This document shows, piece after piece, positions 1 to 5,756 of a DNA stretch of 5,756 nucleotides (position 1 is its first letter; each line of letters starts with the position of its first letter). Source of the DNA: an uncultured Oligoflexia bacterium (GTDB lineage: Bacteria > Bdellovibrionota > Bacteriovoracia > Bacteriovoracales > Bacteriovoracaceae); contig CATLVA010000117.1 in assembly GCA_950060715.1 (NCBI GenBank), positions 1-5,756 on the forward strand. Reading direction: 5' to 3'. Under the pieces are notes generated by a model. The model made no database searches. It saw only the letters and a list, made by a program, of their open reading frames with translations, and was not told the DNA's origin. The position numbers and the translations under genes were made by a program.

Positions 1-673
1 ATTTAAATTTACGCTCTACATAAACTTCCTGGTTACCATTTATTCCAACCCAAGCTCTTGCTTTAAACACACGTGTTGAAAGTGTGAATTTTGCCATACC
101 AATCTCAAGTCTCGGTTGAAAACCAAATTTGATTTTTTCACCGGCCACTTTAACTTCTTTGGATTTCTTTAAAGATTTTTTACCTCTATTACTTTCAGCT
201 TTTATTAAAACTTTTTCATGAAGTTCAACGGCACGAATCTGATCGATCTCATCATCAGAGGTTAATTCTTCTAGCGTTTGTTGCAAGTTTTGATTTGTCG
301 ATTTTTCCACATCCTTTGAAAGGAATCGCATGTAACGCTTTTCAAAAAAGCGTTGTTTCTGTTCAGGGGTCGGAAGGAATACCGCCCTATTCTCAAGTCC
401 ATAGGCTTCAGCATAGTCTTCTTGTCTAATCCATCTCCTTAAAGTTTTTTTAGCACTTTGAAACTCGTCTTTGTGTCTTTCGTGAAATCTATCATAGAAG
501 TTATTCTCTAATGTCATCGGTACGATAATCATATCGTCATCAGGAACAAAACTCGCAGGGGCCCGTCCACAATCAGAGATGTGCTTAGCCAGGCAGCTAT
601 TGGATAGGATGAAGCTGCCTAAAAATCCTACAAAAAGGTAGAAATGTTTAAATAATTTACAATTTTCTCTCAT
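1..673 (-). CDS. Exported protein of unknown function, C-terminus off the left edge
   Basis: An open minus-strand frame runs from an ATG at 671-673 to the window edge without a stop, giving 224 codons and one extra base. The N-terminus (MRENCKLFKHF, then a hydrophobic run to about residue 28) is a signal peptide. The likeliest cut is after SNSCLA at residue 29. Cys27 could make it a lipoprotein, but the preceding residues are a poor lipobox. Residues about 37-165 are charged and probably helical, with many Glu, Lys and Gln. A basic Lys/Ser stretch follows. From about residue 185 (FGFQPRLEIGMAKFTLSTR) the alternating polar and hydrophobic pattern suggests beta-strands, perhaps the start of an outer-membrane or surface beta domain. 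The ribosome-binding site is a purine run (GAGAGAG) just before the ATG. The kinase gene ends 75 bases upstream on the same strand, so co-transcription is possible. I do not recognise the family. The envelope location is inferred from the signal peptide alone. Confidence 0.75.
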   Translation of the reverse strand, partial: MRENCKLFKHFYLFVGFLGSFILSNSCLAKHISDCGRAPASFVPDDDMIIVPMTLENNFYDRFHERHKDEFQSAKKTLRRWIRQEDYAEAYGLENRAVFLPTPEQKQRFFEKRYMRFLSKDVEKSTNQNLQQTLEELTSDDEIDQIRAVELHEKVLIKAESNRGKKSLKKSKEVKVAGEKIKFGFQPRLEIGMAKFTLSTRVFKARAWVGINGNQEVYVERKFK

Positions 674-700
674 AACTCTCTCTAATCTCTCGTAATCTCA
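674..700 (-). repeat. Short degenerate purine repeat over the ribosome-binding region of the exported-protein gene
   Basis: On the minus strand the leader reads GAGATTACGA, GAGATTAGAG, AGAGTTATGA: about three imperfect copies of a 10-base unit, the last of which includes the start codon. The unit supplies several GAGAG Shine-Dalgarno-like cores. Length and identity are low, so this may be chance in a purine-rich leader. The rest of the 674-748 gap holds no clear terminator for the kinase gene. Confidence 0.3.
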
Positions 701-748
701 AACACTTAGAAGGCTAAATATTTCCGATTACAATATATAGAGCAAGAG

Positions 749-3007
749 CTATGCCAATTTTTTGGAATTTGATGCGAGAAATTTACTAAGTTCTCCAAGT
801 TTTATAGGTTTGGTTAAAAAATCATCCATTCCTACCTCGTAACAGAGCTTTCGGTCTTGTTCCAAAACATTAGCAGTAAGGGCGACAATCTTAACTTCTG
901 TATCAAATTCTCGAATTTTTTTAGTGGCCTCAATTCCGTCCATCACAGGCATTTGCATATCCATAAAGATAATATCAAATTCTTGTTTACTCGCCTTCTC
1001 AACAGCTTCTAAGCCATTTCTGGCATAAACAAAATTGTGGCCTAACTTATCCAGCATTTTTTTAATAACAAAATAGTTCATTTGGTTATCTTCAACCACT
1101 AGAACCTTCGCATCTTTAGTTTCAGTCGAAGTCAAAATATTTGATTCACTCTCTATAATCTCTCCTTCATCCAAGAAGACACTAAACCAAAAACACGAAC
1201 CGACTCCAAGAGAGCTTTCTACATTGATTTCACTGTTCATACATTGAGCAAGCTTAGATGAGATTGCTAATCCAAGACCTGTTCCGCCAAACTTTCTGGT
1301 GATAGAAGTATCTGCTTGAGTGAAAGCTCGAAATAGTTTGTCTAAGTTTTCTGACTCAATTCCAATACCAGTATCTTCAACAAGGAAAAGTACTTTATAG
1401 CGTTTAAGGTGCGTCGTAATCTCGACTTTAAGTGAGACTTTTCCTTCTTCAGTAAATTTGATTGCGTTTGAACATAGATTAATTAGAATTTGCTTCAACC
1501 TAGTGACATCACCAATATAAACTTTAGGTAGATCTTTAAAGTCACATATAACCTGAAATTCGATCCCCTTTTCAACAGCTACACTATGAAACAAGAACTC
1601 CAAATTAACGAGGGCTTTTTCCAAATCGAATGGATGACTTTCTAATTCAAATTTACCGGACTCTACCTTACTCAAATCAAGAATATCATTTAAAACAGTT
1701 AGGAGCCCATTTCCAGAAATGCTTATCATTTTAAGCATCTCTTTTTGCTCAGACGATAAATCTGTTTCCTGTAAAACTGAAATCATTCCTATTATCCCAT
1801 TCATTGGAGTCCGTATCTCGTGGCTCATATTAGCGAGAAAATCAGATTTAATTCGATAAGCTTCTTCAGCAACTGAATTCGCTTTTTTAAGGTTTTCATT
1901 GAGCATTCTAAATTCGTTAGCAGCTCTTGAGAGTGCACCTATTTCATCTTGACGATCAAGATCAGGAACTTTCTTTGAGAAGTCTCCTTTAAGATAGGAA
2001 TTAAAAGTTTCAGTAAGAATAACAATTGCGTCTGCAATATTTCTTTTAAAGAAGAGAACTTGAGCGAAAAATAATAGCAAAATCCCAACAAACACGACAA
2101 TGACAACTTTTAAATTATTTTGGGACTCATGTTCCGCACGTTTTACAAAATTTTTAAAATCTCTAACCTGACTCTGTTTGATTTTTTCGGCCAAAGTAGA
2201 CAGTTCTAGCGATGCTCCCGCCATAACAACATTAACTAGAGAGAGATAAATTCGATTTGCCTGAACTGCTTTTTCAAATGTCTTTCTGTACTCATTAATC
2301 GTTGAGCTAAATTCCTCATGGTAATTGTCTTTGATCAATTTTTGACTAAGTAAAAGATTATTTAGTTTTTGAATTTCAATAATTTGCTTTTGAACCTGTT
2401 GTTTAAGAGCAAATCTCCGCTCAATAATAAAAGAGTTGATCGCTAAATAACTTTCAAGCCACAATTGCATCATTTTTTGATAAAGAGCTCTCTCTTTATT
2501 AGATTTGGCTGTTTCAACATGGTACTGCAAAAACTGATACCCTAAATCTTTTTGGTGGGGAAGATCTTCTTTAAGGATTTTTTGGCGAATCTCATATCTA
2601 TTTTTCAAATTCTTAATATTAACACCATAATCAGCAATAACGCTTTTCAAGCTTTCAATCAGCTTCTTTCTCTCTCGTTCCTGCTCCAATACGGAGGTAT
2701 TTTCATCGAGCCTATTAATTTGCTCTAGAACTTCCTTAAAAATGCTATCCATTCGATTAATAGAAGAAGCTTTCCCCGTCTGACTATATACCAGTGCTTC
2801 TCTTTGAATCTCACTAATATTTTTTTCAATCGTAAAAATTGTCGTGGTTAATTCTCGATTCACATCAACTTCTAAATAATCATTTCTTAATCTATCAAGT
2901 GAAGAAACAAATATCGCTGACATCACTATAAAAAGAACAAGAATAGAACTAATGCCTATGACAACTTTATTTCCAATTGAAAGTGATTCAAAACGACTGT
3001 ATTTCAT
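749..3007 (-). CDS. Membrane hybrid sensor histidine kinase with a helical periplasmic sensor domain and C-terminal receiver
   Basis: The 752-residue protein is an inner-membrane sensor kinase. Membrane segment 1 is at about residues 14-36. A periplasmic region of about 260 residues (37-299) is rich in Glu, Lys, Gln and Leu, has no cysteine, and looks like a long helical bundle. Membrane segment 2 is at 300-320, and a HAMP-like linker runs to about 372 (with DEIGALS near 354). The dimerisation domain carries the phospho-accepting His396 in NMSHEIRTPMNG. The ATPase domain has an N-box with Asn514 (NLCSNAIKF), DTGIGI at 545-550, an F-box LFRAFTQAD and GGTGLGL at 574-580. The receiver (about 634-748) has the acidic pair Glu639/Asp640, phospho-acceptor Asp683 (MDMQMPVMDG), Thr711 and Lys733, so every key residue is present. 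There is no Hpt or DNA-binding output, so the signal must pass to a separate Hpt or regulator not seen here. The ATG lies 4 bases after the stop of the binding-protein gene and has no good Shine-Dalgarno at normal spacing (a GGAG sits 16 bases away), which suggests translational coupling. The likely role is sensing the ligand of the upstream binding protein, by analogy with TorS. The ligand is unknown. Confidence 0.95.
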   Translation of the reverse strand: MKYSRFESLSIGNKVVIGISSILVLFIVMSAIFVSSLDRLRNDYLEVDVNRELTTTIFTIEKNISEIQREALVYSQTGKASSINRMDSIFKEVLEQINRLDENTSVLEQERERKKLIESLKSVIADYGVNIKNLKNRYEIRQKILKEDLPHQKDLGYQFLQYHVETAKSNKERALYQKMMQLWLESYLAINSFIIERRFALKQQVQKQIIEIQKLNNLLLSQKLIKDNYHEEFSSTINEYRKTFEKAVQANRIYLSLVNVVMAGASLELSTLAEKIKQSQVRDFKNFVKRAEHESQNNLKVVIVVFVGILLLFFAQVLFFKRNIADAIVILTETFNSYLKGDFSKKVPDLDRQDEIGALSRAANEFRMLNENLKKANSVAEEAYRIKSDFLANMSHEIRTPMNGIIGMISVLQETDLSSEQKEMLKMISISGNGLLTVLNDILDLSKVESGKFELESHPFDLEKALVNLEFLFHSVAVEKGIEFQVICDFKDLPKVYIGDVTRLKQILINLCSNAIKFTEEGKVSLKVEITTHLKRYKVLFLVEDTGIGIESENLDKLFRAFTQADTSITRKFGGTGLGLAISSKLAQCMNSEINVESSLGVGSCFWFSVFLDEGEIIESESNILTSTETKDAKVLVVEDNQMNYFVIKKMLDKLGHNFVYARNGLEAVEKASKQEFDIIFMDMQMPVMDGIEATKKIREFDTEVKIVALTANVLEQDRKLCYEVGMDDFLTKPIKLGELSKFLASNSKKLA

Positions 3008-3011
3008 TTAA

Positions 3012-4271
3012 TTAACTTAAAAACTCCGCCCATTTCTCCAGACTATAATCATAATTATTCATAACGGTGTTCCATACCGCCACGTTTGAGAATCTTTTTA
3101 TATAAGACCCGCCATCTCGCACTTCACCTTTGAGAACCGAGACTTTTCCGTCAGTGCCCTTTAAATCCGTTGCCGCCGGTAAACCTTGATACCAATAATC
3201 ATATTCAACTTTAGACATTAACTCTCGTGAACGTTCGTAGTTTGAAATATAATAACCTTGCCTAGCGATAAACGCCCCAGCATAACCAGATAACCACCAA
3301 TTCATATACTCATAGGCAGCATCCTTTGCGTGGCCTTCGGTCTTTGAAGATAAGCACATAACTCCATGCCATGCTCTATAGCCTTCTTTAGGAGAAGCAT
3401 AGGTTACAGGTGTACCTCGCCCTCTTGCTGCCGACACACCAGGAGAAAACATACTTTGAAGATGAACTCTTTTGTCTACGATAAAGTCTGCAGACTGAGG
3501 AACCGAACTCCAAAATCCAGCAAAATGTCCTTCTTCCTTTTTCTTCATTAAAATTTTGAACAACTGGTCTATTTCTTCAGTTGTCATATTCCCCATATCT
3601 TTAAACTTCATCAACCCATTGGCTTCAGCAGCTAAAGCCGCATCAAAGATTCCAATTGTTGGTGCATTTACCAGACCAACTTTTCCCTTATGTTCAGGAT
3701 TTAAAAGCCAACCCCAACTTTCTGTTTCATAAGGTATGCCTTTTTTGATGACATTGGTGTTATATCCAAATGAGTCAACATTATGAACATATGGCATAAA
3801 GCTGATCTTCTTTGATGCTTTTGAAGAAAGAGTGCCATCTTCTTACACAAAAAGAATTTTATTAGGATTGTCTCCAGCTCCATATTTAGCATCAGCGGCA
3901 ACTTTTCCAGTTTTTGCAAGAGAGCCTACTTCATTCCAATATTTCAGTCTTTCTGTTTCAATCGGCTGTATCGCCCCTGCATGCCAAAGTATATTAATAC
4001 TATCTGACCACTGTTCATACAGATCAAATGCACCTGGTTGTGAAGCTGCTTTTTGCAGAACAGCTGCACTGCCCTTCGGCTCAAAAATTAATTCGATTCC
4101 CAAATCCTGCATTGCCTTTTTACGCAGCTCTTCCTGCAAAGTGACGTGGGTTCCAAGAATTCGTAGAGTTGTTTTCTTTTTGGCAATAATATAAGGAGCG
4201 TGAATAGCAGTTGCTGCGGCCGCCGCACATTTAACTGAGTCTTTAACAAATTCTCTTCTTGTTTTCTTCAT
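3012..4271 (-). pseudogene. Tat-exported PotD-like solute-binding protein interrupted by an in-frame TAA
   Basis: One reading frame of 419 codons plus the final stop, broken only by TAA at codon 143. The N-terminus has a twin-arginine motif (TRREFVK, residues 4-10) and an alanine-rich h-region ending APYIIA, so the product would be exported folded to the periplasm. Residues 34-142 form the first lobe (LRILGTHVTLQEELRKKA; AFDLYEQWSDS; WHAGAIQPIE). The part after the stop continues as EDGTLSSKASKKISF and then MPYVHNVDSFGYNTNVI, with the PotD-type pattern of a tryptophan loop followed by NPEHKGKVGLV. Length and layout fit family 1 extracellular binding proteins of the spermidine/putrescine type, but the ligand cannot be read from sequence. 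A GGATGGAA ribosome-binding site precedes the ATG at 4269-4271. Taken separately, the 142-residue front half lacks the second lobe and the 261-residue back half lacks a signal peptide. Reinitiation at the ATG at 3795-3797 (weak AAGAAG, 9 bases away) would give a cytosolic fragment. The gene is called broken on this stop alone; an assembly error or read-through is not excluded. Confidence 0.8.
3843..3845 (-). other. Premature in-frame stop codon (TAA) inside the binding-protein gene
   Basis: On the minus strand the codons read AAA ATT CTT TTT GTG TAA GAA GAT GGC ACT, that is K-I-L-F-V-stop-E-D-G-T. The frame is identical on both sides: 4271 and 3797 leave the same remainder on division by 3. 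A single C-to-T change from CAA (Gln) would explain it and restores a plausible V-Q-E-D-G-T. No second lesion is visible in the 277 codons that follow. Confidence 0.9.
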
Positions 4272-4316
4272 TGATGTTCCATCCTAATACATAATTTTCG
4301 GTGATATTAAGACTAG

Positions 4317-4360
4317 AATAAAGTCTTTCTCGAAATTTCAGACTTAACTTAGACTTTATT
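4317..4360. promoter_or_regulatory. Inverted repeat with embedded 11-bp-spaced direct repeats upstream of the binding-protein/kinase pair
   Basis: AATAAAGTCT at 4317-4326 is matched perfectly by AGACTTTATT at 4351-4360, with 24 bases between. Inside, AGACTT occurs at 4340-4345 and again at 4351-4356, exactly 11 bases apart, about one helical turn. This spacing is typical of sites for OmpR/PhoB-type regulators, the class to which TorR belongs. The block sits 46-89 bases upstream of the binding-protein ATG, where an operator would be expected. On the minus strand no T-tract follows the hairpin, so it is a poor terminator for the hydrolase gene. On the plus strand TTTTTT does follow, but no plus-strand gene is present. 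I see no convincing -35/-10 pair nearby. The operator role is inference. Confidence 0.4.
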
Positions 4361-4381
4361 TTTTAATGATTAAAAATCTCT

Positions 4382-5143
4382 TTATGCCTGAAGTACTTTA
4401 TCAACTTCATTCATAATTCTTACTTGCACATCAATTGTATCATCAAGATCTGAGTGAACTTCGTTCCTCAGCATGTTCTCCACGGATGTCTTAGTATAAT
4501 CCACGGCTATATTAGGTTCATCATTTAAAAAATGATAAGGACCAGTCGCAAGGTAATTTAGATTCTTTGCCACATTTTGCGGGATACGATCATTATTCAT
4601 ACCAACAGAGTCCAAGGTAATCATAAGATCAATTTTTCTAAAGCCTTTTTCTATGGTATTTAGTTCGTTAGCAATTTCAACAATTGTATCTCCACCAAAT
4701 GAATGTCCAACTAAAACGATCGGCTGATCAGGCTTTCTCTTCATTATGTCTGAAATTATTTTATCTTTCTCGTCCCACGCATAATGTTTCGCTCCAGGAG
4801 TGGCATCAGAAATATCTCTAATTCCATCATAATTACCTTTAATGGATCCAGCCCCAAACCAATCGAAACCACTAACAAAGAAAACACCTGGAGATTCAAG
4901 ATCACCGAATTTCTTCTGATGAATTTTCTGAGCTTTGGCGACGTTATCGAGCTTTTCTTTCAGTTCTCTGGCTTCTTTTGAGATTTCTACTTTAGGTTTA
5001 CTAACTGTCTTCTTTTCAGTTGTGACATCTAATTTTTTATCACCGATGACATCGTCTTTCTCTAAAGCTTTCTCACTAGGCTTTTTTGGCTTTAGTGCAT
5101 CTGGAGAATATAAAAGAGCGGCATTAGCGCTTATTCTAGACAT
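4382..5143 (-). CDS. Alpha/beta-hydrolase (serine hydrolase, lipase/esterase-like) with a charged disordered N-terminus
   Basis: The 253-residue protein has a typical nucleophile elbow, VLVGHSFGG, with Ser148. It is preceded by a strand (VFFVSGFDWFG, 87-97) that probably forms the oxyanion loop. Asp178 in MITLDSVG and His230 in NEVHSDLDD lie at the right places to complete a Ser-Asp-His triad. The substrate is unknown; ester or lipid hydrolysis is inferred from the fold. There is no signal peptide or membrane segment. Residues 1-80 lack the fold: they are Lys/Glu-rich and probably disordered, with VEISKEARELKEKL at 52-65 likely a helix. The core is short (about 170 residues) with little room for a lid. 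The chosen ATG (5141-5143) is the first in frame after the terminator region, and its Shine-Dalgarno is weak. The gene lies 102 bases after the ParB-like gene, separated by a terminator, so it should have its own promoter. The next gene starts 110 bases downstream. The fold is confident, the function is not. Confidence 0.85.
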   Translation of the reverse strand: MSRISANAALLYSPDALKPKKPSEKALEKDDVIGDKKLDVTTEKKTVSKPKVEISKEARELKEKLDNVAKAQKIHQKKFGDLESPGVFFVSGFDWFGAGSIKGNYDGIRDISDATPGAKHYAWDEKDKIISDIMKRKPDQPIVLVGHSFGGDTIVEIANELNTIEKGFRKIDLMITLDSVGMNNDRIPQNVAKNLNYLATGPYHFLNDEPNIAVDYTKTSVENMLRNEVHSDLDDTIDVQVRIMNEVDKVLQA

Positions 5144-5196
5144 AAATAAATCTTACCGAGGATAGAATCTTTTCTCTAGCGGGCAAAAAAAGGCAC

Positions 5197-5222
5197 AAAA
5201 AAGCCTGCATTCGCAGGCTTTT
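5197..5222 (-). terminator. Rho-independent terminator of the ParB-like gene
   Basis: Read on the minus strand, AAAAGCCTGC (5222-5213), loop GAAT, then GCAGGCTTTT (5208-5199) form a perfect 10-bp stem, and the T-run continues to 5197. A second run of seven T lies at 5191-5185. The hairpin begins 23 bases after the ParB-like stop codon, the usual position. On the plus strand the stem is also followed by four T within it, so weak two-way action is possible, but no plus-strand gene leads into it. Confidence 0.9.
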
Positions 5223-5245
5223 GTAATTCCCCAATTTTCAAAGAT

Positions 5246-5756
5246 TTATTCAGTTAATAAGTCTTGAGTTTCAGACATGATTTTTTTAAGCATGGCCTGT
5301 TCTTCTTTGGAAAGGTCCTTTGACTTTTCCTTCATGGCCTTAATAAAAAGAGCTGCAGAGGCATTAGGTGCTTTTTTTGCAGCTGTTTTTCTTTTCGCTT
5401 TAACGACTCCACCTTCAGCGGTAATCGCTCTCTTTAGCTGAAGTCTCTTAGTGATTGCTCCACCAATAATACTTCTTTTTAAACTGTCTTTAACTTTTCC
5501 GCGCTCCAGAGCACTCCACTCAAGTAATACATACTTTTCTGTGTTGTGAATTTTTGCTGCTTCCTTAAGAGACTTAGGAAGTTTTGCAATTAGAAGACAG
5601 CGGTGAACTTCTGATTTTGATATTCCAAGAGCAGCTTGGATTTTTCTCTCACTCGCTCCCGTTAATTTTTTGTATCCAAAGATTGAGTCAGCTTGATCAA
5701 TATAATGAAGTTGCTCACGAGCTGAGTTTTCTGAGAACTGAATCGCCATTAACTCT
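5246..5756 (-). CDS. ParB/KorB-family partition-type DNA-binding protein, N-terminal domain beyond the right edge
   Basis: The frame ends with TAA at 5246-5248 and is open to the window edge. The first methionine visible is at 5747-5749, but two more codons (Glu, Leu) lie upstream without a stop. Just after it comes ENSAREQL, which matches the ParB box normally found at the end of the N-terminal CTP-binding fold (ENxQRxxL), followed by IDQADSIFGYKKL. Starting at this methionine would cut that domain in half, so it is taken as internal. Counting from it, residues 33-52 (SERKIQAALGISKSEVHRCL) are the helix-turn-helix, followed by LIAKLPKSLKEAA as in ParB. After a short helical region come a Lys/Ala-rich basic linker (117-129) and a final charged helix (143-166). 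There is no clear ParB C-terminal dimerisation domain. The family binds centromere-like sites and loads onto DNA with CTP. A partition role is likely, but a plasmid-type regulator (KorB-like) is possible. No parA or parS site is seen here. Confidence 0.85.
   Translation of the reverse strand, partial: ELMAIQFSENSAREQLHYIDQADSIFGYKKLTGASERKIQAALGISKSEVHRCLLIAKLPKSLKEAAKIHNTEKYVLLEWSALERGKVKDSLKRSIIGGAITKRLQLKRAITAEGGVVKAKRKTAAKKAPNASAALFIKAMKEKSKDLSKEEQAMLKKIMSETQDLLTE

Noticed and set aside
3366..3551. Plus-strand open frame of 61 codons
   Set aside because: Antisense shadow of the binding-protein gene with a basic, Cys-rich translation and no recognisable feature.
3012..3797. The back half of the binding protein as an independent 261-residue gene starting at ATG 3795-3797
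   Set aside because: It begins in mid-fold, has no signal peptide, and the same frame continues upstream through one stop into the missing first lobe.
3701..3919. A frameshift joining the two binding-protein halves through another minus-strand frame
   Set aside because: Both halves are already in the same frame; the alternative frame gives a sequence unlike a binding protein.
3832..4194. Plus-strand open frame of 120 codons opposite the binding protein
   Set aside because: Its low-complexity, Ser/Cys-rich translation looks like the antisense shadow of the real gene, and it has no supporting ribosome-binding site or neighbour.
4317..4360. The inverted repeat as a terminator for the hydrolase gene
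   Set aside because: On the minus strand the hairpin is AT-rich and is not followed by a T-tract; the T-run lies on the plus-strand side, where no gene leads in.
4784..5165. Two overlapping plus-strand open frames opposite the hydrolase
   Set aside because: Both are antisense to a well-supported hydrolase and consist of Ser/Phe-rich shadow sequence.
5159..5186. Possible sigma70-type promoter for the hydrolase (TTGCCC, 16 bases, TATCCT on the minus strand)
   Set aside because: Each box matches only part of the consensus and the implied start would leave a leader of about 9 bases; too weak to list.
5747..5749. ATG as the true start of the ParB-like protein
   Set aside because: The frame stays open upstream, no properly spaced ribosome-binding site is visible in the few bases left, and the start would cut into a conserved ParB motif.
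1..5756. CRISPR array, tRNA, rRNA, insertion sequence or attachment site
   Set aside because: No regularly spaced repeats, cloverleaf-like sequence, transposase motifs or long terminal repeats were seen on either strand.

Overview
The window is AT-rich, and every gene I can support reads on the minus strand. In transcription order (right to left) these are: a ParB-family DNA-binding protein cut by the right edge; a rho-independent terminator; a cytosolic-looking alpha/beta hydrolase; a Tat-exported PotD-like solute-binding protein split by one in-frame stop codon; a membrane hybrid sensor histidine kinase; and an exported protein of unknown function cut by the left edge. The Tat signal, periplasmic-type binding protein and two-membrane-segment kinase point to a Gram-negative bacterium. 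Low GC and lysine/phenylalanine-rich proteins would fit Bdellovibrionota (Bacteriovorax-like), but no marker gene here proves it, so this is a weak inference.

Right part (5144-5756): the ParB-like reading frame has no visible start. The methionine at 5747-5749 lies just before an ENxxRxxL motif that normally follows the ParB N-terminal CTP-binding fold, so the gene almost certainly begins outside the window. A strong hairpin plus T-tract ends it. Centre-right (4382-5143): a 253-residue serine hydrolase with a recognisable Ser-Asp-His set and a disordered, charged N-terminus that recalls flagellar-export proteins.

Centre (749-4271): the binding protein and the kinase form a tight pair with 4 bases between stop and start. 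The kinase has a long, apparently helical periplasmic domain. No transporter permease or ATPase is present, so the most economical reading is a two-part sensor of the TorT-TorS kind, where a periplasmic binding protein reports its ligand to a hybrid kinase. The binding protein is interrupted at codon 143 by TAA. Both halves are in the same frame and otherwise intact, so this is either a very recent nonsense mutation, a read-through site or a sequence error. A 10-bp inverted repeat containing 11-bp-spaced direct repeats lies upstream of the pair and is a candidate operator.

Left part (1-748): a 75-bp gap with no clear terminator, containing a short degenerate repeat over the ribosome-binding region, then the 5' part (224 codons) of an exported protein. 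There is no CRISPR array, tRNA, rRNA or transposase in the window, and no gene-free stretch longer than about 110 bases.
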